A stretch of 39,612 nucleotides of DNA, taken from contig SFZC01000004.1 in the NCBI GenBank assembly GCA_004558955.1, positions 1 to 39,612 on the forward strand, given 5' to 3'. Source of the stretch: a bacterium. GTDB taxonomy: Bacteria; Cyanobacteriota; Vampirovibrionia; Gastranaerophilales; Gastranaerophilaceae. The position numbers were made by a program, and so were the translations under genes. Shown here piece after piece: positions 25,588 to 33,529 of this stretch. The notes beneath the pieces are model-generated. The model had not been told where the DNA came from, did not search any database, and saw nothing but the letters and a program-made list of their open reading frames with translations. How positions within the stretch are numbered: the stretch's first letter is position 1; the number at the start of each line of letters is the position of its first letter.

Positions 25588-26838
25588 ATGAGTAAAAGAA
25601 GAGTAGTTATAACCGGTTTGGGTGCAGTTACACCTTACGGTGTGGGTGTTAATAAGTTTTGGGAAAGTTTGAAAGAAGGAAAAAGCGGAATTTCAACATC
25701 TGAATCTATTGATATTGACAAACACGTTGTAAAAATTTCAGGTGAAGTTAAAAATTTCAATCCGGAAGAATACATTGAACCGAAAAAAGCAAAGAAAATG
25801 GATAGATTTATCCAATTTGCAATGGTTGCAGCCGATGAAGCAATAAAAGATGCAAAAATCGAAAACTTGGACGGCATTGACCCATACAGAGTTGGTGTCA
25901 TCGTAAGTTCTGCAGCAGGCGGTTTCAGAACTTTTGAAGAAAACCACAAAAGAATTATTGAAAAAGGACCAAACAAATGTTCACCGTTCACAGTGCCGAT
26001 GATGATTGTAAACATGGCATCAGGTAACATTTCTATGAAATACGGTTACAAAGGTATTAACAAAGTTGTTATTTCCGCTTGTGCAACAGGTACACACTCT
26101 ATCGGTGATGCTTTCAGAGCAATCCAATGGGATGATGCGGACATTATGGTAGCGGGCGGAGCTGAAGCAACAATTTGTGACGTTGGTGTTGGTGCTTTCT
26201 CTGCAGCAAGAACCTTGTCAAAACGTAATGATGAACCTGAAAAAGCATCAAGACCTTATGACAAAGACAGAGATGGATTTATTATGTCAGAAGGTTCAGC
26301 AGTTCTTGTTCTTGAAGAATACGAACACGCTAAAAAACGTGGTGCACATATTTATGCGGAAATCGTTGGATATGGTCAAACAGGTGATGCTTATGACGTT
26401 GTAGCACCTGCACCTGACGGAGCGGGAGCAATCAAAGCAATGGAATTTGCACTAAAAGATGCTCACATGGAACCAAAAGATATTCAATATATCAATACAC
26501 ACGGAACAAGTACAGGCTTGGGTGATAAGGCTGAATCAAACGCAGTTGCACATGTATTCGGCGACAAAAACCAAAACCCTGACTTGCTTGTATCTTCAAC
26601 AAAGAGTATGCACGGTCACATGCTTGGTGCAACAGGAGCTGCAGAAGCGATTGTTTGCGTTAAAACAATCAATGAAGACGTTGTTCCTCCGACAATCAAC
26701 TTGTTTAACCAAGATGAAGAAGTTGCGGACTTGAATTATGTACCGTTCAAAGCGGTTAAAGCTCCTGTTCATGCAGCATTGTCAAATTCATTCGGATTTG
26801 GCGGACAAAACGCTTCAATTATTATCAAAGAAGTTTAG
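25588..26838 (+). CDS. fabF: 3-oxoacyl-ACP synthase II (FabF)
   Basis: A 416-residue KASII with Cys165 (SACATG), His305 (NTHGTSTGLGD) and His344 (SMHGHMLGATGA), and the C-terminal NSFGFGGQNAS loop. It elongates acyl-ACP with malonyl-ACP. It is the last gene of the cluster and is followed by a strong terminator. AAGGGAAAAAGGGA lies upstream of the ATG. Confidence 0.97.
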   Translation: MSKRRVVITGLGAVTPYGVGVNKFWESLKEGKSGISTSESIDIDKHVVKISGEVKNFNPEEYIEPKKAKKMDRFIQFAMVAADEAIKDAKIENLDGIDPYRVGVIVSSAAGGFRTFEENHKRIIEKGPNKCSPFTVPMMIVNMASGNISMKYGYKGINKVVISACATGTHSIGDAFRAIQWDDADIMVAGGAEATICDVGVGAFSAARTLSKRNDEPEKASRPYDKDRDGFIMSEGSAVLVLEEYEHAKKRGAHIYAEIVGYGQTGDAYDVVAPAPDGAGAIKAMEFALKDAHMEPKDIQYINTHGTSTGLGDKAESNAVAHVFGDKNQNPDLLVSSTKSMHGHMLGATGAAEAIVCVKTINEDVVPPTINLFNQDEEVADLNYVPFKAVKAPVHAALSNSFGFGGQNASIIIKEV

Positions 26839-26863
26839 TTTTGTAAAAACAAATTAAAACAGA

Positions 26864-26897
26864 AAAAGAAGGTTCAATCTGAGAGCCTTCTTTTTTT
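26864..26897 (+). terminator. Intrinsic terminator after fabF
   Basis: AAAAGAAGG pairs with CCTTCTTTT and continues into a T run. It sits directly downstream of fabF and converges on the next minus-strand gene. Confidence 0.8.
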
Positions 26898-26903
26898 ATG
26901 TAA

Positions 26904-27617
26904 TTATTTATTCTCCGTTTTTCTTTTTTGTGCTGCCAAAATCTGATTTTTTAATGCGACACAAGCCTGCAAATTTTCCTTACAAACTTCTGACATTGAA
27001 GCATTTTGACTATGAGAAACCTCAGCAGGAGCATCAATTCCCAAAGCTTTGGCTTGTTTGGCTAATACAGGATACAACTTCATTAAAAATAAATGAGTCG
27101 AAAATTTTAAAGGCACTTTTCCATTAAAATTCTTTATAACCTGATGTAATACCTGAGCCGCAGTTTCTGCATTTGGTAAGACAAACCCCTCAGATTTTCC
27201 GTTAATAAATTTCGTTACACTATCAGCATTATTCTTTATCTGTTGTGCAGTAGGAGTACCAATATTGGTACTAAGATTTGTAGAAGTATCAGTTTGAAGC
27301 CCTTTTGGAAGTGGCACTAACTCATTTGACGCAGGCTTATTTATCTTGTCCTCTGCTCCCATAAACCATTTTACCGCCAAATCTTCCTTGCTTTTTCCTG
27401 TGCGTTTACTTTCACGCTCAAGATAAACGGAAATTGATTTCATAGCATTTTCCAAAGAAATTGAATATTTAATCTTCTTGCCGCCTTTATCTTTGACAAA
27501 TTTATTCCAAACAGATGCACTGATTTTTTTGTCTTTTTTGCCGTCAGAAATATCCAATACATTTGAAATACCTTTAGCCAAATTGGCTTTTGATGCTTTT
27601 AAATTTTCTACGCTCAT
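26904..27617 (-). CDS. Hypothetical lineage-specific protein
   Basis: A 237-residue soluble protein from the ATG at 27617, chosen because GAGGAGT lies just upstream. An in-frame extension to an ATG at 27701 exists but runs through a leader repeat. The N-terminal half is basic and helical (ISDGKKDKKISASVWNKF near 24-41), followed by a Thr/Asn-rich linker and a helical C-terminal half. I do not recognise a family. The gene is driven by the same promoter-leader repeat as the 32846-33370 gene. Confidence 0.6.
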   Translation of the reverse strand: MSVENLKASKANLAKGISNVLDISDGKKDKKISASVWNKFVKDKGGKKIKYSISLENAMKSISVYLERESKRTGKSKEDLAVKWFMGAEDKINKPASNELVPLPKGLQTDTSTNLSTNIGTPTAQQIKNNADSVTKFINGKSEGFVLPNAETAAQVLHQVIKNFNGKVPLKFSTHLFLMKLYPVLAKQAKALGIDAPAEVSHSQNASMSEVCKENLQACVALKNQILAAQKRKTENK

Positions 27618-27660
27618 TTTATACTCCTCGTTTTGTGACCTCACAGCTTTATAAAAACTT

Positions 27661-27711
27661 TCAGAGTATAAGAATTGCTCCGCCCCGCCACACCATACCA
27701 TACCATACCAT
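27661..27711 (-). CDS. Possible leader peptide with TATGG repeat (copy 1)
   Basis: A 16-codon frame whose ATG lies exactly six bases after TATAAT, so it would be the first codon of a leaderless transcript. It reads MVWYGMVWRGGA then Ile-Leu-Ile-Leu and stops 43 bases before the downstream start. The first 12 residues are identical to those encoded by the second copy at 33429-33473. Coding function is unproven; the conservation may be at RNA level. Confidence 0.35.
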   Translation of the reverse strand: MVWYGMVWRGGAILIL

Positions 27712-27767
27712 AAAGGTATTATATCAATAGTTTCAGCGATTTTAAATTCAGCTTAATATTTTGTAAC
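27675..27767 (-). repeat. 93-bp promoter-leader repeat, copy 1
   Basis: Aligns without gaps to 33437-33529 with about nine mismatches by eye. It contains TTTAAA (27741-27746), a 17-bp spacer, TATAAT (27718-27723), six bases, four TATGG units starting with ATG at 27711, and a G-rich segment (GTGTGGCGGGGCGG). It lies upstream of the 26904-27617 gene. Confidence 0.85.
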
Positions 27768-27833
27768 ATTGTTAAATTTATGAAGAAAACAGCCCTAAAA
27801 CAATCAAAACTCCTTCCACAATCGCAAGAAAAT

Positions 27834-27862
27834 TTGTTAAAATCACAAAGTTTTTGTATAAT
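27834..27862 (+). promoter_or_regulatory. Promoter of aroE
   Basis: TTGTTA, 17-bp spacer, TATAAT. The expected start is near 27869, 30 bases before the ATG at 27899. This shows that the open frame before 27899 is promoter, not coding. Confidence 0.65.
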
Positions 27863-27898
27863 AAGTTTGCAGAAGAGATAATTATAAAGGGTATTGAA

Positions 27899-29293
27899 AT
27901 GACAGTCAGCAAAGAAGAGTTATTCGCCAAATACAAGCAACTGAAAGCAGAAGGCGTGACTATTACATTAATGGAACTAAAAAAACAAATGGAAGCGGAA
28001 GCTGACCAAAATTCACCTGCTCAAACTCCGCCCAAAAGCGGTTTTAGTGCATTAAATCAACCTGCAAACGAGCAACCGACACAAATTCTGCCAACCCAAA
28101 CACCTCTTCCAACCACTCAACCAACCGTTGAACCCGCACACGCTCAAAGCAGTTGGACAACCTCTTACTACACGCAACAACCTGCAACTCCAACTCAGGC
28201 TACGGAACCGACCACGCAACCTCAACTCTGGCAACCGACTCAGCCCGTTGTTCCAACTACAGAGCCAACAGCACCTGTTTCTCCACAAGTTTTTCCACAA
28301 GTTGAAGAACAGATAAAAAACACTTATGCAAGCAATTTTAGCGGAAATTTCGCCTTCGGAGCAAACTCACAGGTAAATGCTTCAATAATAAGGCCTGCAA
28401 TATCTCAACCTCAAGCACCAAGCGAAACTCCGCAACTGCAGCAAGACAAAAATCAAAACAAATTCTGCCTAATCGGTTACCCGTTGGGACATTCGCTATC
28501 GACATACATTCACGAAGCAGGATTTAAAAGCCTCAACCTGAATTGCACATATGAACTTCTGGAAACTCCACCCGAAGCACTTGTCGATAGGATAAAATAC
28601 CTCAAAACCAACAATTTTGCAGGTTTTAACGTGACAATACCGCTAAAACTTCCTGTCGTATTGTTTTTGGACGAACTTGACAGCTCCGCTGACTTAATCG
28701 GGGCGATAAACACAGTCGTAATCAACCCCGACAAGACAATGAAGGGTTACAACACGGACGTATTGGGATTTCGCCGAGCAATTCCGCAAGAGATTACACT
28801 TGCGGGCAAAACCGTTGCAATACTTGGAACAGGCGGTGCCGCAAGAGCCGCAATCACCGTACTTGCTCAAGAACAGGTAAAATCTATCAAAATTTACACA
28901 AGAAACATTCCAAACACTTTAGAATTACTGAAATATCTCAGGGAAAAATTCCCGATTATTGAATTTAATGCCTTTCAAATTGAGCGTTTGAGAGATTTGT
29001 CGGACATTGACATTTTAGTAAACACAACCCCGCTCGGTATGCTTGGCAGGGCGGCAGACCTTACACCTGTTGAAGAAAACGAACTCATTACCCTTCCAAA
29101 ACATGCGTTGGTTTATGATGTAATTTACAACCCAAGAAAAACAATTCTGCTAAAACTTGCCGAAAAACACGGCTACAGAACCATTAACGGACTTGATATG
29201 TTAGTTCACCAAGCAGTTGCGGCAGAAGCAATTTGGTTCGGGCAAACTCCTGATTTCAAGGATATGAAAATTGCGGCATTAGAAAATATTTAA
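27899..29293 (+). CDS. aroE: Shikimate dehydrogenase with long disordered N-terminus
   Basis: The 464-residue product ends in a complete AroE (from about residue 187): FCLIGYPLGHSLS substrate loop, NVTIPLK (catalytic Lys), GYNTD (catalytic Asp) and GTGGAARA (NADP site). It reduces 3-dehydroshikimate in aromatic amino acid synthesis. Ahead of it lie a short charged helix (SKEELFAKYKQLKAEG) and about 150 residues rich in Pro, Thr and Gln, not found in normal AroE (about 270-290 residues). The start at 27899 follows an AAAGGG site and a good promoter. It ends one base before the convergent gene. Confidence 0.9.
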   Translation: MTVSKEELFAKYKQLKAEGVTITLMELKKQMEAEADQNSPAQTPPKSGFSALNQPANEQPTQILPTQTPLPTTQPTVEPAHAQSSWTTSYYTQQPATPTQATEPTTQPQLWQPTQPVVPTTEPTAPVSPQVFPQVEEQIKNTYASNFSGNFAFGANSQVNASIIRPAISQPQAPSETPQLQQDKNQNKFCLIGYPLGHSLSTYIHEAGFKSLNLNCTYELLETPPEALVDRIKYLKTNNFAGFNVTIPLKLPVVLFLDELDSSADLIGAINTVVINPDKTMKGYNTDVLGFRRAIPQEITLAGKTVAILGTGGAARAAITVLAQEQVKSIKIYTRNIPNTLELLKYLREKFPIIEFNAFQIERLRDLSDIDILVNTTPLGMLGRAADLTPVEENELITLPKHALVYDVIYNPRKTILLKLAEKHGYRTINGLDMLVHQAVAAEAIWFGQTPDFKDMKIAALENI

Positions 29294-29294
29294 C

Positions 29295-30107
29295 CTATTT
29301 TTTAGTAACCGCATGCTTTCCTTTAGGCTCATCAGGCACGGCACGATAAGGTTTCATAATTGTTGTTGATAATTCGCCCATATAATTCTTTATCGTATTT
29401 GCCCACTCTTTGTTACCCGGAGCATATATCGCTTGAATAGAACTTATTGTGGTGTGATTTTTGCTTATGTAATGTTTTTGAAGATTTTGGCACAACGAAT
29501 AAACGCACGCCGCATAACTTGAAGGGTTCTGAAATCTGTGTCCCGGAACCTTGCTTCCTGTAGTTAATCCCGCAATATTATAACGATGAACTCCACCGTT
29601 TTTCTCTTTGGCGGGTGCCGCCCCAAACCCCGATTCCTTTTTCGCAATACTCATCAAAAATACAGCGTTAATCCCGTACTTTTTCTGTGCATCAAGGAAA
29701 AGTTGTCCTTGACCTTTGAGTTTTGTTCCAACCAAACATCTGTTCAAATCCTCGACTTTTCCGTTAAACAAATGCTTCGTAATGTCATAGTTCAGCGGAT
29801 ATTTTGTCGGAATTGTCGGAATTTTAAATTCCCGATTTGCTTTGTCAATTTCAGCCGCAGCCTTAATCGCAGTATTATCAACCCTCAACGCATCAGGTTT
29901 TGCAACATAACCTTCCTTCAAATAATCTCCGATTTGCTTTTGCGTAAACGGAAGTTTGAATTGAGATTGCGGCGCAATCTGAAAATTTATATAAGTATTC
30001 AATTCTTTATTATAAACTAATTGCCCATTTTTAGGTTTGTTCAAAATATTCGGGTAAAAATTACCGAAATTTTGATTGGTTGTCACGGTTGTATCGTTAT
30101 CAGGCAT
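29295..30107 (-). CDS. Glucosaminidase/lysozyme-like domain protein
   Basis: The C-terminal 140 residues of this 270-residue protein look like a glucosaminidase (PF01832-type) or related lysozyme fold: FLDAQKKYGINAVFLMSIAKKESGFG (catalytic Glu in KKESG), YNIAGLTTG, then SYAACVYSLCQNLQKHYI and AIYAPGNKEWANTI. The family cleaves peptidoglycan glycan strands. The N-terminal 115 residues are Asn/Thr-rich and have no signal peptide, so export would need another route. AAGGAA precedes the ATG. Confidence 0.72.
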   Translation of the reverse strand: MPDNDTTVTTNQNFGNFYPNILNKPKNGQLVYNKELNTYINFQIAPQSQFKLPFTQKQIGDYLKEGYVAKPDALRVDNTAIKAAAEIDKANREFKIPTIPTKYPLNYDITKHLFNGKVEDLNRCLVGTKLKGQGQLFLDAQKKYGINAVFLMSIAKKESGFGAAPAKEKNGGVHRYNIAGLTTGSKVPGHRFQNPSSYAACVYSLCQNLQKHYISKNHTTISSIQAIYAPGNKEWANTIKNYMGELSTTIMKPYRAVPDEPKGKHAVTKK

Positions 30108-30237
30108 CAGAAATTCCTTTTTATACTCTTTATATATATATAAATGATATCACTCCTCAAAAATTGCCCTTTTATTAAAAAATATTAAATTAAATCTGTT
30201 TATCAAACGTTTTTGTCATGTTAAAATTTAAGTAATT

Positions 30238-31023
30238 ATGAACGGAATTTTAAACATACAAATAAATATTTCACAGGAAAAGCCCGAAATAAACCGCAAA
30301 AAAGTCGAACATTTTATAAAAAAATATTCTGACAAAAAACCTGATTTGGTGGTTTTGCCCGAAAACTTTTGTAACTGTGACTCAGAAGCCCTAATGCAAG
30401 AAACCCTTAAATTTTTCAAAGAAATTTCAAAAAAATATAATACAAACATTGTTGCAGGTTCAATTAGGGAAAAAGACGGGGACAAATTCTACAATACAAG
30501 TTACGTTTTTGACCGAAACGGCAATCTTGCAAACAAGTACAGAAAAATTCACCTGTTTGACTTTGTCGGAGAAAAAGAAAGCGACAAACTCACTTCCGGC
30601 AAGGATTTTGTGACCGTTGAGTTAGATTTTGCCCAAATCGGACTTGCAATTGGGTTTGATTTGCGTTTTCCGATGATGTACAAAAAACTGTCCAATTTAG
30701 GGGCTGACATCATCGTTCAACCTTCAATGTGGACAATCCCCGATGAAATTTATAATGAGGAAGAAAGTTTGAGATACGCACAAGGTATGTGGATTGCCCT
30801 AAACAGAACTCGAGCCTACGACAACCAAACCTATTTGGTAACCTCAAACCAAACAAAATCAGTCGGGGAAAACGCAAACGCTATCGGCTGCTCCCTGATT
30901 GTGTCTCCGACTTCGGAAGTCCTTGTAAACGCCAAAAATGACCAAGGTGCGGTATTTGCTCAAATTGATATCCAAGCCGCAAGATACTACAAATCACTTT
31001 GCCCGATTGCCGAAATTGAGTAG
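30238..31023 (+). CDS. Nitrilase-superfamily protein lacking the catalytic Cys
   Basis: A 261-residue carbon-nitrogen hydrolase fold. Glu42 (VVLPENF) and Lys103 (YRKIHLF) of the Glu-Lys-Cys triad are present, but the position of the nucleophile reads AIGFDLRFP where active members have ICYDLRFP, so Gly139 replaces Cys. The codon is GGG at 30652-30654. The protein is otherwise intact, which suggests a non-catalytic role or a recent loss of activity. A weak -10 (TAAAAT) lies ten bases before the ATG and there is no Shine-Dalgarno. Confidence 0.8.
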   Translation: MNGILNIQINISQEKPEINRKKVEHFIKKYSDKKPDLVVLPENFCNCDSEALMQETLKFFKEISKKYNTNIVAGSIREKDGDKFYNTSYVFDRNGNLANKYRKIHLFDFVGEKESDKLTSGKDFVTVELDFAQIGLAIGFDLRFPMMYKKLSNLGADIIVQPSMWTIPDEIYNEEESLRYAQGMWIALNRTRAYDNQTYLVTSNQTKSVGENANAIGCSLIVSPTSEVLVNAKNDQGAVFAQIDIQAARYYKSLCPIAEIE

Positions 31024-31049
31024 GATTTAAAAATTTAGAAATTTGTTAT

Positions 31050-31086
31050 AAAAAAGCGGTATAGAGAATATCTACACCGCTTTTTT
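31050..31086 (+). terminator. Intrinsic terminator after the nitrilase-like gene
   Basis: AAAAAAGCGGT (31050-31060) pairs perfectly with ACCGCTTTTTT (31076-31086). Confidence 0.85.
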
Positions 31087-31102
31087 CAAATTTTAACAAA
31101 AT

Positions 31103-31131
31103 TAGACATTTTAAACAGGATCTTTTATAAT
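31103..31131 (+). promoter_or_regulatory. Promoter of the 31171 gene
   Basis: TAGACA (five of six), 17-bp spacer, TATAAT (six of six). The expected start is near 31138. Confidence 0.65.
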
Positions 31132-31170
31132 AAAATAGCAAAAATTATTCTTGAACAATTTTATATAAAT

Positions 31171-31497
31171 ATGAACCTCATAGATAGTGCAATCATCAAA
31201 AACAACCTGACTTCAACACTGCGAAACTGGACTGATAGTGTTGAAATTCCTGCGTTGATTGACTCGGTAACTTATGACCTGTACGATAGCAGCAATCCGT
31301 TTAAAAAGACTTTTACAAAAGAAGAAATCAGCAACAAACCTATGAGAATACTTGCCAATACCGGAACTGCGGTCGGCTCAGAGTTTTTTTCAGCCTTCAC
31401 AAACCCGTATTATTTGACCCATAAAGTCACACAGGTGCCTGTACTATACCAAAGTGTCGTAAACGTTTATAAAAACGCCACACAAAACGGGAATTAA
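31171..31497 (+). CDS. Small hypothetical protein
   Basis: A 108-residue protein with no recognised family, no signal peptide and no clear membrane segment, though it has aromatic and helical stretches (VPVLYQSVVNVYKNA near the end). A strong promoter lies 40 bases upstream, but the ATG has no Shine-Dalgarno. It overlaps the end of convergent hisS by four bases. Confidence 0.55.
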   Translation: MNLIDSAIIKNNLTSTLRNWTDSVEIPALIDSVTYDLYDSSNPFKKTFTKEEISNKPMRILANTGTAVGSEFFSAFTNPYYLTHKVTQVPVLYQSVVNVYKNATQNGN

Positions 31498-32735
31498 CCT
31501 CTGATTGCCTTTAAACAATCGGCACGGTCAACTAAAATTTGAGTACCTTGTGCAAGATTTTTAACGGAAACTTTGTTGTTCGCAATTTCATCTTCACCCA
31601 AAATCAGTGCAAATTTCGCAACTTTTGAGGCTTTTTCAATTTGTTTGTTGAACTTTTTACCTGCCAAATCAAATTCAATATTCAAACCTTGATTTCTCAA
31701 TTCTTCGGCTAGCAAAAATGCTTCCGTAGGAGAAGAGGAAACTATGTAGCCGTCCAATTTTTCAGGCTCAACATGTGGGATAAGTGAAATTAATCTTTCC
31801 ATACCCATAGCAAACCCGATTGCAGGAGTAGGCTCACCACCAAGTTGCCCAACCAAACCGTCATAGCGACCACCGCCACAAACAGCGTTTTGAGAACCCA
31901 AATTGTTAGATTTTATCTCAAATACCGTGCGGTTGTAGTAATCCAAACCTCGAACCAAAAGTTTGTTTTCAACGTATTTCACACCCAATTTATCAAGATA
32001 AGATTTCACGGTTGAATAATGCTCCGCACACTCATCACAAATAAAATCGGAATTAATTACCGCTTGAACTTCAGGTTTTTCAAAAATTTTCTTACAAGAC
32101 TCAACTTTGCAATCCAACAAACGAAGCGGGTTTTTGTCATAACGTTTTTGACAGTCCTCGCAAAGTTCGTCAAAATAAGGTTTTAAAACTTCTTTCAATT
32201 TAGTCTTAAATTCATCACGGCATTTTGGACATCCGAGAGAATTTATTTCGACTTCCAAATCGTTCAAACCAAGAGATTTCAAAAAGTTTGTTGCCATTAA
32301 AATAACTTCCGCATCGGCAGAAGGCTGCTTAATACCGAACATTTCAACCCCAACTTGGTGGAATTGTCTTTGACGTCCCGCTTGCGGACGTTCATAACGG
32401 AACATTGGTCCTTTGTACCACAATTTAACAGGAGCGGACAAACGACTCATACCGTTCTCAATATAAGCTCGCACAACGCCTGCGGTGTTTTCAGGTCTTA
32501 ACGTGATTGAACGGTCACTTTTTTCAAACGTGTACATTTCCTTGTTCACGATATCCGTTGTGTCACCCACACCTCGAGCAAATAATTCAGTAACTTCAAT
32601 AATCGGTGTTCTAATTTCTTTGAACCCGTATTTTGAAAAAACTTCATCCGCTTTTTGTTCTACCAAATGCCACATATTGATGTCCTGTGGCAAAATATCC
32701 TTTGTTCCTTTTAATACTTTTAAAATCTCAGCCAT
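31494..32735 (-). CDS. hisS: Histidyl-tRNA synthetase
   Basis: A class II synthetase of about 413 residues: motif 1 region (GFKEIRTPIIE), motif 2 (MFRYERPQAGRQRQFHQ), the HisRS-specific LVRGLDYYNRTVFE and GGGRYDGL, motif 3 (AIGFAMGMERL), and a C-terminal anticodon-binding domain. It charges tRNA-His. I place the start at 32735 (MAEILKVLKGTKD), not seven codons upstream, because a fully consensus promoter overlaps the upstream codons and sets +1 at this ATG. Confidence 0.95.
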   Translation of the reverse strand: MAEILKVLKGTKDILPQDINMWHLVEQKADEVFSKYGFKEIRTPIIEVTELFARGVGDTTDIVNKEMYTFEKSDRSITLRPENTAGVVRAYIENGMSRLSAPVKLWYKGPMFRYERPQAGRQRQFHQVGVEMFGIKQPSADAEVILMATNFLKSLGLNDLEVEINSLGCPKCRDEFKTKLKEVLKPYFDELCEDCQKRYDKNPLRLLDCKVESCKKIFEKPEVQAVINSDFICDECAEHYSTVKSYLDKLGVKYVENKLLVRGLDYYNRTVFEIKSNNLGSQNAVCGGGRYDGLVGQLGGEPTPAIGFAMGMERLISLIPHVEPEKLDGYIVSSSPTEAFLLAEELRNQGLNIEFDLAGKKFNKQIEKASKVAKFALILGEDEIANNKVSVKNLAQGTQILVDRADCLKAIRG

Positions 32736-32741
32736 AAAAAA

Positions 32742-32769
32742 ATTATATAATTTCAATACCCAATGTCAA
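32742..32769 (-). promoter_or_regulatory. Consensus promoter of hisS (leaderless)
   Basis: Minus strand: TTGACA (six of six), 16-bp spacer, TATAAT (six of six), then exactly six bases to the ATG at 32735. It is the best promoter match in the window and predicts a leaderless hisS message. Confidence 0.75.
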
Positions 32770-32797
32770 ATTAGCACCTGAATATACAAAAATATAA

Positions 32798-32825
32798 GGT
32801 GGGAACCGCTTTTGCTTTTCCCACC
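32798..32825 (-). terminator. Terminator after the 32846 gene
   Basis: GGTGGGAA pairs with TTCCCACC around a 12-base loop; on the minus strand it is followed by a T-rich run. It separates this gene from the hisS promoter. Confidence 0.7.
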
Positions 32826-32845
32826 CTACGTTCTTTAAAATTTAC

Positions 32846-33370
32846 TTAGACTTCTTTATGAGCTTTGCCTGCATTGATTACACTCGACAACCACAAACCG
32901 ATTGTTGCCAAACCTAAAAGTCCTGCTCCTACAAATTTTACCTTGCTTGGAACTTTCATTTCAGCAAGAGCCTTACCAACTTCAGGTTTTGTTTTTTTAC
33001 CCATTGCAGTAACCAAATCAGCCGCAAATTTAGAAAATTCTTCTTTAGTTTTTGCTGCCGCCATACCTGCTTTTGCTTTCATAATTTTCGCAATTTGTTC
33101 AGGGTTACAATCTTTACCTACTTTTGTAATAATGTCAGCCACATATTTGTTAAATTCTTTTCTGTGACCTGTGTATAATTTTACAGCCCCAACATTCGCT
33201 GCAACTGTCCCTGCCAAATATGCAACTCCGGTTCCAACTCTACCGTCACAAATTTGACCTAACCCCGGAAGACATGCTGATGCGATTGCTCGACCTGCAC
33301 GACTTGATTTTTTGTCTTCGTTTACATAGTTTGTCCTACTACCTGCGAAATTTACTGATGCTACTTCCAT
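32846..33370 (-). CDS. Small membrane protein, lineage-specific
   Basis: A 174-residue protein that starts with VNFAG (residues 5-9). It has a hydrophobic segment with ACLPGLGQICDGRVGTG (about 33-50), which resembles the PGLGQ-type turn of small TM2/DUF5683-like membrane proteins, a basic helical middle, and a C-terminal membrane helix (FVGAGLLGLATIGLWLSSVI). The function is unknown. The ATG at 33370 has AAAGGAA upstream; an in-frame extension to 33463 passes through the leader repeat and is unlikely to be the main start. Confidence 0.65.
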   Translation of the reverse strand: MEVASVNFAGSRTNYVNEDKKSSRAGRAIASACLPGLGQICDGRVGTGVAYLAGTVAANVGAVKLYTGHRKEFNKYVADIITKVGKDCNPEQIAKIMKAKAGMAAAKTKEEFSKFAADLVTAMGKKTKPEVGKALAEMKVPSKVKFVGAGLLGLATIGLWLSSVINAGKAHKEV

Positions 33371-33428
33371 TATCTTTTTCCTTTCTGTTTTGAAATTTTC
33401 ACCTACATGAATATTAAAACATTCAAAA

Positions 33429-33473
33429 TTAGAAAGTTGCCCCGCCCCGCCACACCATACCATACCATACCAT
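33429..33473 (-). CDS. Possible leader peptide with TATGG repeat (copy 2)
   Basis: A 14-codon frame starting exactly six bases after TATAAT. It reads MVWYGMVWRGGA then Thr-Phe and stops 58 bases before the downstream start. The first 12 residues match copy 1 at 27661-27711. Translation is unproven. Confidence 0.35.
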   Translation of the reverse strand: MVWYGMVWRGGATF

Positions 33474-33529
33474 AAGGGAATTATAGCAAGGGTTTCAGCG
33501 ATTTTAAATTTAACTTAATATTTTGTAAT
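33437..33529 (-). repeat. 93-bp promoter-leader repeat, copy 2
   Basis: Second copy of the repeat at 27675-27767, gapless, about 90 percent identical by eye. It has TTTAAA (33503-33508), a 17-bp spacer, TATAAT (33480-33485), six bases, four TATGG units from 33473 and the G-rich segment. It lies upstream of the 32846-33370 gene. Confidence 0.85.

Noticed and set aside
27618..27701. In-frame N-terminal extension of the 26904-27617 gene (MVWCGGA start)
   Set aside because: It runs through the promoter-leader repeat, has no ribosome-binding site at its ATG, and the internal ATG at 27617 has GAGGAGT. The same extension in the second copy is explained by the repeat being in the same frame by chance or by regulation.
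27854..27898. Fifteen-codon upstream extension of aroE
   Set aside because: It overlaps the TATAAT of the aroE promoter, so it cannot be on that transcript.
32736..32756. Seven-codon upstream extension of hisS
   Set aside because: It overlaps the consensus -10 element and does not match the normal HisRS N-terminus.
33371..33463. In-frame N-terminal extension of the 32846-33370 gene
   Set aside because: Same reason: the ATG at 33370 has AAAGGAA and begins the VNFAG lineage motif, while the upstream part is leader repeat.
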